Shown in pieces: positions 25,900 through 36,609 of a stretch of 64,000 bases of DNA (its first letter is position 1; each line of letters begins with the position of its first letter). The translations under genes were made by a program, and so were the position numbers. The notes below the pieces were generated by a model. The model had not been told where the DNA came from, did no database searches, and saw nothing but the letters and a program-made list of their open reading frames with translations. The stretch is from Anderseniella sp963787895 (GTDB lineage: Bacteria; Pseudomonadota; Alphaproteobacteria; Rhizobiales; Aestuariivirgaceae), in contig CAWBEX010000008.1 of assembly GCA_963787895.1 (NCBI GenBank), positions 62,001-126,000 on the forward strand. Reading direction: 5' to 3'.

Positions 25900-26508
25900 T
25901 CAGGATTTCTGAAACACCACAATCAAGTTGTTTGCCGGCACCCTTCGGACCAGAGACAGGTCAAGCCGGTGTTGCGCAGCAATGTCCACGACGTCTTCCA
26001 GAAAACGCAAACCATAGATCGGATCGCGCTGCTTCAACCAGCCATCAAACGCTACATTGCTGGGAGCAGTTTCAACATCACGTTGCCTGAACGGGCCATA
26101 CAAAACAAGCATCCCTCCTGCGGACAGCTTGCCGCCAGCGCCCTGCATCAATCCAACGCACGCTGCCCAAGGGCTGATGTGGACCATGTTGATGTTCAAG
26201 ATGACATCCACCTCACTCCGCGGCCCAACATGGTCTGCCCAATCTTCCCGCGTCACATCCACCTGGCTTGGTGCCATCATGTTTGCGACTTCGTCTGCAT
26301 ATGCGGAAATACTTGGCAACTTGGCCATATCGTACTCGGTTGGCCACCATGTCAGCATCGGCAGATGCGGAGCAATATGGGCGCCGTGCTGACCAGTCCC
26401 TGATGCAACCTCCAGCAAATTCCGCGCACTTTGTGGAACAAGCCCCAACAGCGCTTCAAGTATCACGTCGCCGTTGCGCTCGGCAGAAGGTGCAGTTTGC
26501 TTGCTCAA
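25900..26508 (-). CDS. DUF938 family, SAM-methyltransferase-like protein
   Basis: A 202-residue protein with a class I methyltransferase fold. The SAM-binding segment LLEVASGTGQHGAHIA and the closing strand region are characteristic of DUF938 (COG4106-like), a family without a known substrate. The APSAERNGDVILEAL start is typical. It is downstream of the F1-ATPase operon but separated from it by a terminator, and convergent with the small membrane protein. Confidence 0.85.
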   Translation of the reverse strand: MSKQTAPSAERNGDVILEALLGLVPQSARNLLEVASGTGQHGAHIAPHLPMLTWWPTEYDMAKLPSISAYADEVANMMAPSQVDVTREDWADHVGPRSEVDVILNINMVHISPWAACVGLMQGAGGKLSAGGMLVLYGPFRQRDVETAPSNVAFDGWLKQRDPIYGLRFLEDVVDIAAQHRLDLSLVRRVPANNLIVVFQKS

Positions 26509-26525
26509 TATCCTGACGCCTGAAT

Positions 26526-26554
26526 AAAAAAAGACCGGACACTGCTGCCCGGCC
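26526..26554 (-). terminator. Intrinsic terminator of the atpHAGDC operon
   Basis: On minus, a 9-bp stem (GGCCGGGCA / TGTCCGGTC, two G-T pairs) with loop GCAG is followed by seven T. It lies 34 nt after the atpC stop. Confidence 0.88.
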
Positions 26555-26587
26555 CTTGATGTTCATACATGAACGCAATCATGTGGT

Positions 26588-26986
26588 TTAGATGACAGAC
26601 TTCAACTGCCCCAAATGGTCGAGCATTTCCTGTGCCCGGCGCTTTTTCTCAGGATCCGTCGCATCGTCCACGTCTTCCTGGGCGTTCCTGATTTTCTGGT
26701 CCAGATCGTCTGCCGAAAGATCTTTCAGCGCAATGGCCTCTTCTGCCAGAACCGTCAAACCACCCGGATTAACCTCGGCAAAGCCGCCGCGTACGAATAT
26801 ACGGTCCTCTTTGCCAGCAGCATCAGTAACCGTTACCACTCCAGGCTTGAGCGTGGACAGCACCGGTGCGTGATTGACCAGAACGGTGAACTCACCCTCG
26901 GTTCCCGGCACAACAACCTGCTGCACCTCACCGGAGGATAACAGCCGCTCCGGGCTTACCAGTTCAAACTTTAGCAGATCAGCCAT
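26588..26986 (-). CDS. atpC: ATP synthase F1 epsilon subunit
   Basis: Central-stalk subunit linking rotation to catalysis and inhibiting reverse hydrolysis. It has 132 residues: an N-terminal beta-sandwich (FELVSPERLLSSGEVQQVVVPG, GEFTVLVNHAPVLSTLKPG) and a C-terminal helical hairpin. Last gene of the operon, 28 nt after atpD. Confidence 0.98.
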   Translation of the reverse strand: MADLLKFELVSPERLLSSGEVQQVVVPGTEGEFTVLVNHAPVLSTLKPGVVTVTDAAGKEDRIFVRGGFAEVNPGGLTVLAEEAIALKDLSADDLDQKIRNAQEDVDDATDPEKKRRAQEMLDHLGQLKSVI

Positions 26987-27014
26987 CAGGCTCTCCGTTG
27001 TCTAGTGCACCGGC

Positions 27015-28544
<1,530 letters not shown>

Positions 28545-28585
28545 GTTCCGGGTCCTTCCCTTAAGCCTTCATGTCTCGGTTTTCT

Positions 28586-29479
28586 CTAGACTGCTTCCGC
28601 GCCAGAGATGATTTCAATGAGTTCCTTGGTAATCTGAGCCTGACGCTGGCGGTTGTAGGACAGCGTCAGCTTGTCGATCATTTCACCTGCATTGCGGGTG
28701 GCATTATCCATGGCGGACATACGCGCGCCCTGCTCGGATGCTGCGTTCTCCAGCAACGCCCGGAAGATCTGCACGCCGATATTGCGCGGCAGCAGTTCAT
28801 CCAGAATCTCGTTTTCTTCCGGTTCGTACTCGTAAACCGCACCGCGCAGATCAATGCCAGCTTTGTCTTCACCTTCAGCCGGTGCCACATTGGCGGGGAT
28901 GATCTGCAAGGCCGTTGGCACCTGCGAGATTACCGAGCGGAATTCCGAATAGAACAGCGTCGCCACGTCATATTCACCCGCCTCGAACATCTCCAGCACC
29001 TTGTCGGCAATGTCGTGCGCATTGGAAAAACCAACCCGCTTGACTTCACGCAAGTCTACCCGGTCAACAATCAGGTGATTGTATTTGCGCCGCAGGACAT
29101 CGAAGCCCTTCTTGCCGACACATACAATCTTGACTGTCTTGCCGTCACGAATGAGCCGGTCGGCATGCTCGCGGGCAAGTTTGGCGATATTCGAGTTGAA
29201 ACCGCCGCACAGGCCACGTTCTGCAGTGCAAACAACAAGCAAATGCGTGTTGTCCTTGCCTGTGCCTGCCATCAACGGCGAAGCGCCCTGCTGACCTTCC
29301 ATGGCCGCTGACAGATTTGCTAGTACCGCTCCCATGCGCGAAGCATAGGGGCGTGCCGCAACCGCCGCTTCCTGCGCCTTGCGCAGTTTGGCGGCCGCAA
29401 CCATCTGCATGGCTTTGGTGATCTTCTGGGTTGCCTTGACCGATGCAATTCGGTTTCTTAGGTCCTTGAGGCTGGCCAT
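28586..29479 (-). CDS. atpG: ATP synthase F1 gamma subunit
   Basis: Central rotor shaft of F1. It has 297 residues with the conserved N-terminal LKDLRNRIASVKATQKITKAMQ helix region and the C-terminal MDNATRNAGEMIDKLTLSYNRQRQAQIT coiled coil. Gaps of about 40 nt separate it from atpA and atpD. Confidence 0.98.
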   Translation of the reverse strand: MASLKDLRNRIASVKATQKITKAMQMVAAAKLRKAQEAAVAARPYASRMGAVLANLSAAMEGQQGASPLMAGTGKDNTHLLVVCTAERGLCGGFNSNIAKLAREHADRLIRDGKTVKIVCVGKKGFDVLRRKYNHLIVDRVDLREVKRVGFSNAHDIADKVLEMFEAGEYDVATLFYSEFRSVISQVPTALQIIPANVAPAEGEDKAGIDLRGAVYEYEPEENEILDELLPRNIGVQIFRALLENAASEQGARMSAMDNATRNAGEMIDKLTLSYNRQRQAQITKELIEIISGAEAV

Positions 29480-29518
29480 TGTCCCTGAAATTCCCTCAGT
29501 TGTTCAACTGCCCGCTGA

Positions 29519-31051
29519 TCAGGCCGCAAATGACTTTGCAAACCCGTCAACTACCGACTTCAGCTGTTCGCCAACCTCATCGGTGATTTCCTTCTTGCTG
29601 CGGATGGACTCAAGAAGGTCGCCATGACTGTCACGCACAAGCCGCAGCAGACCTTGCTCAAAATCACCAACCTTGTTCACCGGAATGGCGTCCAGATAAC
29701 CGTTCACACCGGCATAGATCACCACAACCTGCTCTTCCGTCTTGAGCGGCGAGAACTGGGGCTGCTTGAGCAGTTCCGTCAGTCGTGCACCACGGTTCAA
29801 CAGGCGCTGGGTTGCTGCATCAAGGTCTGAACCGAACTGCGCAAATGCCGCCATTTCGCGGTACTGCGCCAGCTCGCCCTTGATCTTGCCTGCAACCTGT
29901 TTCATCGCCTTGATTTGGGCAGAAGAACCCACGCGCGACACCGACAGGCCAACGTTCACGGCAGGGCGGATGCCCTGATAGAACAGGTCGGTTTCCAGGA
30001 ATATCTGACCATCTGTAATCGAGATCACATTGGTCGGAATAAACGCAGACACGTCGTTGCCCTGGGTTTCAATGATTGGCAGTGCTGTCAGCGAACCCGA
30101 GCCATTGTCCTCATTCAGCTTGGCTGAACGCTCCAGCAGACGCGAGTGCAGATAGAACACGTCACCAGGATAGGCTTCACGTCCTGGTGGGCGGCGCAGA
30201 AGCAGCGACATCTGGCGGTAAGCCACAGCCTGCTTCGACAGGTCATCATAACCGATCAGAGCATGCATGCCATTGTCACGGAAGTACTCTCCCATGGTGC
30301 AACCGGCAAACGGTGCCAGAAACTGCAGCGGCGCGGGGTCCGATGCGGTAGCGGCAACGATGATGGAATACTCCAGCGCACCATTGTCTTCCAGAACCTT
30401 GACGAACTGCGCAACCGTAGAGCGCTTCTGCCCGCAAGCTACGTAAACACAGTAAAGCTTGTCCTGCTCCGGTCCGTTCTTATGGATAGGCTTCTGGTTC
30501 AGTATGGTATCCAGAATGATCGCGGTCTTGCCTGTCTGACGGTCGCCGATGACCAGCTCGCGCTGGCCGCGGCCAACCGGGATCAAAGCGTCCACTGCCT
30601 TCAGACCTGTGGCCATTGGCTCATGCACAGACTTGCGCGGGATGATGCCCGGCGCCTTCACGTCCACACGCTGGCGCTGCTTGGCGTTGATCGGGCCCTT
30701 GCCGTCAATCGGGTTGCCAAGCGGGTCGACAACGCGGCCGAGCAATTCCTTGCCAACCGGCACTTCCACGATGGCGCCGGTCCGCTTAACGGTGTCGCCT
30801 TCCTTGATGTCTCGGTCAGAGCCGAAAATAACCACACCGACATTGTCGATTTCAAGGTTCAGGGCCATGCCCATGATACCACCTGGAAACTCGACCATTT
30901 CACCGGCCTGAACATTGTCGAGACCGTAGACGCGTGCAATACCGTCACCAACGGAGAGCACCTGGCCGATCTCGGAGACCTGGGCTTCCTTGCCAAAGTC
31001 CTTGATCTGTTTTTTTAGAATTGAGGAAATCTCGGCGGCGCGGATATCCAT
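29519..31051 (-). CDS. atpA: ATP synthase F1 alpha subunit
   Basis: Non-catalytic nucleotide-binding F1 subunit, 510 residues. The P-loop GDRQTGKTA and the SVSRVGSSAQ segment are conserved. Its ATG overlaps the atpH stop by one base (TGATG), coupling translation. Confidence 0.98.
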   Translation of the reverse strand: MDIRAAEISSILKKQIKDFGKEAQVSEIGQVLSVGDGIARVYGLDNVQAGEMVEFPGGIMGMALNLEIDNVGVVIFGSDRDIKEGDTVKRTGAIVEVPVGKELLGRVVDPLGNPIDGKGPINAKQRQRVDVKAPGIIPRKSVHEPMATGLKAVDALIPVGRGQRELVIGDRQTGKTAIILDTILNQKPIHKNGPEQDKLYCVYVACGQKRSTVAQFVKVLEDNGALEYSIIVAATASDPAPLQFLAPFAGCTMGEYFRDNGMHALIGYDDLSKQAVAYRQMSLLLRRPPGREAYPGDVFYLHSRLLERSAKLNEDNGSGSLTALPIIETQGNDVSAFIPTNVISITDGQIFLETDLFYQGIRPAVNVGLSVSRVGSSAQIKAMKQVAGKIKGELAQYREMAAFAQFGSDLDAATQRLLNRGARLTELLKQPQFSPLKTEEQVVVIYAGVNGYLDAIPVNKVGDFEQGLLRLVRDSHGDLLESIRSKKEITDEVGEQLKSVVDGFAKSFAA

Positions 31052-31611
31052 CAGCTGACCCCTTTCATGGAAACCTTGAGGTTCTGAAGTTTGGTACGAA
31101 GTGAATTGTCGACCATACGGGAACCGACCTTGACGATCAGCCCGCCGAGGATCGACGGATCTACATTGGTTGTCAGCTCAACATCAGAGCCAACCGAAGC
31201 CTTGAGTTCTGCCTTCAGCCTGGAAAGCTGATCAGACGATAGTCTTTCGGCCGATGTAACTTCTGCGGCAATCTCGCCGCGTGCAGCCGCAACCAGCTGA
31301 CGGTACGCCTTGATCATGTCTGCTACAGCAAAAAGCCGGCGGTTTTTGGCTGCCAGCCTGATAAAATTGGCAGCGACGGACTTGATCCCGGCCTGCGAAA
31401 AGATGGCATCCAGAGCAGATATCTGATCTGCGGCGCCAAACACCGGGCTGCGCACCAGCCGGGTCAGATCTTCCGATTCATTCAGCATGGCGGCAAAGCT
31501 GTCCAGGTCGGCAGAGACCTGCGCGACCGAATTGCTTTCCTGCGCCAGTTCAAACAGGGCCGTGGCATAACGTCCGGGCACGCCTGTAACTGTCTGTCCT
31601 TGTGCCGACAC
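31051..31611 (-). CDS. atpH: ATP synthase F1 delta subunit
   Basis: Peripheral-stalk subunit joining F1 to the b subunits, 186 residues. GRYATALFELA near the start and the closing DPSILGGLIVKVGSRMVDNSLRTKL are diagnostic. First gene of the F1 operon; the F0 genes are elsewhere, as usual in alphaproteobacteria. Confidence 0.97.
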   Translation of the reverse strand: MSAQGQTVTGVPGRYATALFELAQESNSVAQVSADLDSFAAMLNESEDLTRLVRSPVFGAADQISALDAIFSQAGIKSVAANFIRLAAKNRRLFAVADMIKAYRQLVAAARGEIAAEVTSAERLSSDQLSRLKAELKASVGSDVELTTNVDPSILGGLIVKVGSRMVDNSLRTKLQNLKVSMKGVS

Positions 31612-32036
31612 CTTGAGATTCTCTCACTTATGGCTGTTCAGGAAAGTCAAATCACCCCACGATGCAGTGTAACTGTCTGACATTCCTGATAAATTTGCAC
31701 AAGCTTGTTCCACCTGCACAACAGGCTTCATCAGCTGCGGGCTCGATCTAGCACAGGCATATAGATGGCGCAACTGTGACATGGCGACGGATTGCCGCAA
31801 TTGGGCACACAATTATGCCAAGTTTGCGCCGTTACAACCTCCAATTGCTGCCTTGACAGTCAGTTAAATCCACAACTGCGCGGTCGTCAGCCGGATTGAA
31901 ATCAAGGTAGCACTTGTCCGGCAGATGACCTGATAACCGGGGAACCCGCTGAAAGGAACTGGCCGCCCAGGTGCACTCAAGCACCTTGTCCGCCCGAACA
32001 AACCCCCTTTCCGGGATCAATTTGGAGTAATCTTAC
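31612..32036. other. 425-bp divergent region between atpH and the lytic transglycosylase
   Basis: No gene is supported. It must carry the atp promoter on minus and the transglycosylase promoter on plus. A TTGACA at 31853-31858 on plus has no good -10 partner. A small hairpin AGGTGC/GCACCT lies at 31969-31986 in the transglycosylase leader. Confidence 0.5.
31745..31773 (-). promoter_or_regulatory. Candidate atp operon promoter
   Basis: On minus, TTGCGC, a 17-nt spacer and TAGATC form a fair sigma70-type pair about 130-160 nt before atpH. Confidence 0.35.
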
Positions 32037-32612
32037 ATGTTATCTAAGACTTTGCTCAGCGCAATCGCGCTGGCCACTACCCTTGTTTTGCCTGCGCTCT
32101 CTGCCGGCAGCACATCTGTCATGGCAGGCACTTCACGCGCCGCTGAGCCGCAAGCCATCACCAATTTCAACTCAAAGAAAGTAGCCATCAAAAAATCTGT
32201 GCGCAAAGTTGCCAGAAGCTCGGCCGGCAGCAAAACCACCAGCAGGCAGTCCGGGCACAAGAACGCTGCCATTGTCGCAAAGGTGAAAGCACATGCCAGA
32301 GCCGCCGGAGTGCCGGTAGCAACTGCACTCGCCGTCGTGCGCCAGGAATCAGGGTTTCGCCCACATGTAACCGGCTCTGCTGGCGAGATCGGCCTGATGC
32401 AACTGAAGTGTCAGACCGCACGCGGCATCGGTTACACCGGATCTTGCAAAGGCTTGTACAACCCGGACACAAACCTGCGCATTGGCATGCGCTATCTGCG
32501 CAAGGCGTTGAACCGTGGTTCGGTTGGTTTCTACAATGCCGGCATTCACGCCAAGCGTTTGCCCAAGGCCGCCAAGAAGTACGCCAACTCTGTTGCTGCC
32601 AACGAGGGTTGA
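32037..32612 (+). CDS. Exported lytic transglycosylase (SLT domain)
   Basis: Periplasmic muramidase-like enzyme of 191 residues cleaving peptidoglycan glycan strands. It has a signal peptide (MLSKTLLSAIALATTLVLPALSAG), a basic linker (about 45-75) and an SLT domain from about 80. Catalytic Glu104 is in RQESGFRP, followed by GSAGEIGLMQL and the N.R.G..YL motif (NLRIGMRYL). GGAG lies 9 nt before the ATG. It is divergent from atpH and convergent with priA. Confidence 0.9.
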   Translation: MLSKTLLSAIALATTLVLPALSAGSTSVMAGTSRAAEPQAITNFNSKKVAIKKSVRKVARSSAGSKTTSRQSGHKNAAIVAKVKAHARAAGVPVATALAVVRQESGFRPHVTGSAGEIGLMQLKCQTARGIGYTGSCKGLYNPDTNLRIGMRYLRKALNRGSVGFYNAGIHAKRLPKAAKKYANSVAANEG

Positions 32613-32645
32613 CCCAACAGTCTGATGCATGATCCCTGCTCGCAT

Positions 32646-34811
32646 CTAAAGAAACGAGTAGGGATCAACATCAACCGTCAACCGGACTGATCCCTTCGGC
32701 TTCACCCCGCCAAGCCACTGGCGCAAATAGGCCTGAATATCGACCTCCCTCGCACACATCACCAGGTAGCGGAACCTGTATCGCCCGCGAACCATCGACA
32801 AGGGAGCCGGTGCAGGTCCCAGCACCTGAACGTCTTTCGTCTCAGGTACCAGCGCGCGCAAACCCCGTGCAAACCTGCCAGCGCTTTCCGCATCAGCCGC
32901 TGAGATGACAATACCGGCCATGCGCCCGAACGGCGGCAGCATGGCGCGCTCTCTTATTCCGCTTTCGTGAGCAAGAAACTTGTCGCGGTCACCTGCCGCC
33001 AGGGCCTGCATCAATGGATGATCCGGCATGTAGGTCTGTACAATCGCCCGGCCGGCCTTTTCGCCGCGTCCTGCGCGTCCGGAAACCTGCGCCAGCATTT
33101 GCCAGGTGCGCTCCCCCGCACGCGGGTCAGTGGTTTCAAGCGCCAGGTCGGCGTCGATTACCCCTACCAATGTCAATCCGGGAAAATGATGGCCCTTTGC
33201 AACAAGTTGCGTTCCGATGATCAGATTGTGCTCACCGCGCGCAATCGACAGCAGCACATCACTGAGCAACTGCCCCCGCGACAGATCAGAAGACAGGATG
33301 GCGATACGAGCTTCGGGAAACCGTTGCACCGCCTCTTCTGCCAGTCTCTCGACACCCGGTCCACATGGCACCAGCGAATCTTCCTGACCGCAGGACGGGC
33401 AATTTGCAGGCACCGGTTCCTCATGCCCGCAATGGTGACACGCGAGCTTTGCGCGAAACCGGTGTTCAACCAGCCAGCTTGCACATGATGGACAAGCCAC
33501 CCTGAACCCGCAGCTGCGGCACAAGGTAAGTGGCGCATATCCTCTCCGGTTGAGGAACAACAACACCTGATCGCCCGCATTCAGCTTCTCGCCAACTGCC
33601 TCTGTCAGTGCCGGCGCGATCCATTCGCCTGATGCCATCTTTTCTGCGCGCATGTCCAGCAGGCTCACATCAGGCAAGGTTGCCTTGCCATAGCGCGCGT
33701 CCAGTTTGACGTGCCCATAGCGGCCCTTGCCTGCGTTCCACAGGCTCTCCAGAGAAGGTGTCGCTGAAGCCAGTATCACTGGAAACCTGCCCAGCGACCC
33801 ATAGAGCACCGCCATGTCGCGCGCATGGTAGTTGACGCCGTCCTCCTGCTTGAAGGCTGGATCGTGCTCTTCGTCGACAACAAACAAGCCCGGCCGTGCC
33901 CATGGCAGAAACAATGCAGAACGCGCACCCACGACAATGCGGGCTTCGCCCGTTGCCACGCCACGCCACACCCGTTCGCGTTCCCTCGGACGCACCGCCG
34001 AATGCCACTCCGCAGGCGGCACACCGAAGCGCTCTTCCACGCGTCTCAGAAATGTTCCTGTCAGTGCGATTTCAGGAAGCAGCAACAACACCTGCCGGCC
34101 TTGCGCCAGCGCCGCTGCCATCGCCTCGAAATAGACTTCCGTCTTGCCAGAGCCGGTAACTCCGTCAAGCAGGGATACTGAGAATTTCCGCTCCGCCACT
34201 GCCTTGCGCAGGCTCTCCGCCGCGCGCTTCTGGCCGGCAGAAAGTACCACCGTGTCATGCGCCAGATCAGGTTCTGCAAATGCAGCAAGCGCAGGCAGCA
34301 CCACTGCTTCAAGCGCACCAGCTTTCACCAGTCCCTTGACTACCGATTGCCCGACACCTGCTTCATCTGCCAGTTCGACCGCGCGCCGGGCAAGCCCATC
34401 GGCCGCAACCTGCAGCACGCGCTCACGCTGTGCAGTAACTTTGTCTGGTCTGCTCGCGCCAATCCGGTAGGCAATCTGCTGGCGCGGCCCGTCAAGTGCC
34501 TCTGGCGACCGCAGCGCCATGCGCATGACCGAACCGGGGGCTTCCAGATAGTACCTTGCAACCCAGTCGATGAACTGTCTGTGCAGATCAGGCATCGCTG
34601 GCGCATCGAGCTTCTCAGACACTGCCCTCAACTTTGCCCCGCCAGGCGCCTCACCACCCAGTTGCCAGACAACCCCTAACACCTGGCGTGGGCCAAGCGG
34701 CACACGCACATAGTCACCAGCACCCAATGCCATGCCATCTGGCACGAGATAGGTGTAGGCCCCCGCCAGTGCCAGCGGCAGCAATACCTGTACTTTGGAA
34801 TCGCTCGTCAT
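32646..34811 (-). CDS. priA: Primosomal protein N' (replication restart helicase PriA)
   Basis: DNA helicase that reloads the replisome at stalled forks. It has 721 residues from the ATG at 34811, which has GGAGCAGAAG directly upstream; the frame extends to 34850 without another good site. Walker A is in LLDGVTGSGKTEVY, the DEEH box in VVDEEHDPAFKQEDG, and the zinc-binding cysteines occur as CRSCG, CPSC, CHHCG and CPSCG. Motifs V-VI (GTQLVAKGHHFPGLTLVG, QVSGRAGR) are intact. Confidence 0.97.
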   Translation of the reverse strand: MTSDSKVQVLLPLALAGAYTYLVPDGMALGAGDYVRVPLGPRQVLGVVWQLGGEAPGGAKLRAVSEKLDAPAMPDLHRQFIDWVARYYLEAPGSVMRMALRSPEALDGPRQQIAYRIGASRPDKVTAQRERVLQVAADGLARRAVELADEAGVGQSVVKGLVKAGALEAVVLPALAAFAEPDLAHDTVVLSAGQKRAAESLRKAVAERKFSVSLLDGVTGSGKTEVYFEAMAAALAQGRQVLLLLPEIALTGTFLRRVEERFGVPPAEWHSAVRPRERERVWRGVATGEARIVVGARSALFLPWARPGLFVVDEEHDPAFKQEDGVNYHARDMAVLYGSLGRFPVILASATPSLESLWNAGKGRYGHVKLDARYGKATLPDVSLLDMRAEKMASGEWIAPALTEAVGEKLNAGDQVLLFLNRRGYAPLTLCRSCGFRVACPSCASWLVEHRFRAKLACHHCGHEEPVPANCPSCGQEDSLVPCGPGVERLAEEAVQRFPEARIAILSSDLSRGQLLSDVLLSIARGEHNLIIGTQLVAKGHHFPGLTLVGVIDADLALETTDPRAGERTWQMLAQVSGRAGRGEKAGRAIVQTYMPDHPLMQALAAGDRDKFLAHESGIRERAMLPPFGRMAGIVISAADAESAGRFARGLRALVPETKDVQVLGPAPAPLSMVRGRYRFRYLVMCAREVDIQAYLRQWLGGVKPKGSVRLTVDVDPYSFL

Positions 34812-34929
34812 CTTCTGCTCCACGCTGGCGCAATCAGCGAACATGTTCAACCGAACAAATCATTGGCTTGATCAAGTGCCGGTGTTAGGTTGCCGCAAAA
34901 GTTCACTCCTGCCTTCGAAAGCACACGCA

Positions 34930-35583
34930 ATGAAATTCTTTGCCGACACCGCCGACCTAGATGAAATCCGCGAACTGGCCGACATGGGCCTGCTCGATGG
35001 CGTGACCACAAATCCGTCACTGGTGGCCAAGGCAGGGGGTGATTTCAAGCAAACGGTTGCCGAGATCTGCAAAATGATCCCTGGCCCCGTGTCTGCCGAA
35101 GTTGTTGCGCTTGATTCAGAAGGCATGATCGCCGAAGGCCGTCACCTGGCAAAAATCGCCAAGAACGTCACCGTCAAGGTTCCGCTGACATGGGACGGAC
35201 TGAAAGCCTGCCGCGCACTCACAAATGACGGCACCATGGTCAACGTCACACTCTGCTTCAACGCCAACCAGGCATTGCTGGCAGCCAAGGCCGGCGCCAC
35301 ATTCATCTCGCCGTTTATCGGCCGTCTCGATGATATCGGCCTTGATGGCATGGAGCTGATTGAAGAAATCCGCGAGATTTACGACAACTACGATTTTGAC
35401 ACTCAGATCCTTGCTGCCTCAATCCGCACGGTGAACCACGTCAAGCAGGCGGCCCTTGCCGGTGCGGATGTGGCCACTGTGCCGCCTGCCACCCTGAAAG
35501 CGCTGGTCAAGCACCCGCTCACCGACAAGGGGCTTGAAGCCTTCACGGCCGACTGGGCCAAGACAGGTCAGAAGATTCTTTAA
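34930..35583 (+). CDS. Transaldolase / fructose-6-phosphate aldolase family
   Basis: Short transaldolase of 217 residues (MipB/TalC type). The FFADTADLDEIRELADMGLLDGVTTNPSL opening is diagnostic, and the Schiff-base lysine lies in VTVKVPLTW. Most enzymes of this length in alphaproteobacteria are annotated transaldolase; fructose-6-phosphate aldolase activity cannot be excluded. The start is set at the family N-terminus; the longer frame from 34795 overlaps priA. It lies 15 nt before xerC. Confidence 0.94.
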   Translation: MKFFADTADLDEIRELADMGLLDGVTTNPSLVAKAGGDFKQTVAEICKMIPGPVSAEVVALDSEGMIAEGRHLAKIAKNVTVKVPLTWDGLKACRALTNDGTMVNVTLCFNANQALLAAKAGATFISPFIGRLDDIGLDGMELIEEIREIYDNYDFDTQILAASIRTVNHVKQAALAGADVATVPPATLKALVKHPLTDKGLEAFTADWAKTGQKIL

Positions 35584-35598
35584 CCATCCAGACCTACA

Positions 35599-36567
35599 AT
35601 GCGCCACATGACGAGTGTGGATCAGTTGAACAGGTTCAACGTTGCTCCCGATGCTGCCGAGAAAATCGCTGCGTGGGTAGCGCATCTGCGCCTTGAGAAG
35701 CAGGTCAGTGCGCACACGCTGTCGGCTTATGTGCGAGACATCACCCAGTTTGCACGGTTCCTTGCTGACCATCTTGGTGCTGCCGCTACATTGCGCGACC
35801 TCGAAACCCTGAAGCCTATGGATTTTCGCTCCTTCATGGCCGCGCGGCGCGCAGCCGGCATCGAAAGCCGTTCCCTCGCCCGCCAATTGTCAGCCATCCG
35901 CACCCTCTACCGCTGGCTTGACTTGAACAACGTGCTGCGCAATCCGGCTGTTGCGACCTTGCGCTCGCCCAAACTGCCACACGCCATACCCAAGCCACTC
36001 AATCCCGAAGCCGCCCGCCGCACCATGGCCGTTGAACAAACCGGCATGATGGAAGGCGCCGAACCCTGGATCATTGCCCGCGATACCGCAGTCCTGATGC
36101 TGCTGTATGGCTGCGGTCTTCGCATTTCTGAAGCTCTCAATCTGAACCGCTGTGACGCACCCATCCCACCGTGCGACGACGTGTTGCGCATAACAGGCAA
36201 GGGCAACAAACAACGCCTCGTGCCAGTTCTTCCGGCGGCAGTCAGGGCGGTACAGGCATATCTCGACCTTGTCCCGGGCCTTGACCCGCAAGGGCCGTTG
36301 TTCATCGGCAAGCAGGGCCGCCGCCTGAACGCCCGCAACATCCAGTTGCTGATGCAGAAGCTGCGCGTTGGCCTGGCGCTGCCTGACACGGCCACCCCAC
36401 ATGCGCTCAGACACTCCTTCGCCACCCATCTGCTTGGCTCCGGCGCTGACTTGCGCACCATTCAGGAACTGCTCGGCCATGCCAGCCTGTCCACCACTCA
36501 AGTCTACACCGGAGTAGACCGCGAACATCTGTTGGCGCAATACGACAAGGCCCACCCGCGCGCCTAA
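35599..36567 (+). CDS. xerC: Tyrosine recombinase XerC
   Basis: Site-specific recombinase that resolves chromosome dimers at dif with XerD. It has 322 residues. The N-terminal SAM-like core-binding domain is at about 20-110. The catalytic residues are all visible: Arg175, Lys201, His268, Arg271, His294 and the nucleophile Tyr303. The full set, the position beside priA and the absence of any mobile-element genes favour the housekeeping XerC over an integrase. A second ATG at 35608 is possible. Confidence 0.92.
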   Translation: MRHMTSVDQLNRFNVAPDAAEKIAAWVAHLRLEKQVSAHTLSAYVRDITQFARFLADHLGAAATLRDLETLKPMDFRSFMAARRAAGIESRSLARQLSAIRTLYRWLDLNNVLRNPAVATLRSPKLPHAIPKPLNPEAARRTMAVEQTGMMEGAEPWIIARDTAVLMLLYGCGLRISEALNLNRCDAPIPPCDDVLRITGKGNKQRLVPVLPAAVRAVQAYLDLVPGLDPQGPLFIGKQGRRLNARNIQLLMQKLRVGLALPDTATPHALRHSFATHLLGSGADLRTIQELLGHASLSTTQVYTGVDREHLLAQYDKAHPRA

Positions 36568-36609
36568 TTTCAGCTTGGCAGCAACCGGTGCGCAGCATAA
36601 TCTCGCATC

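Noticed and set aside
31853..31858. TTGACA as promoter of the lytic transglycosylase
   Set aside because: No -10-like hexamer lies at 16-18 nt.
35599..36567. Tyrosine recombinase as a sign of an integrated element
   Set aside because: It has the housekeeping XerC length, all residues and a stable position between a transaldolase and core genes; there are no cargo genes or attachment repeats.
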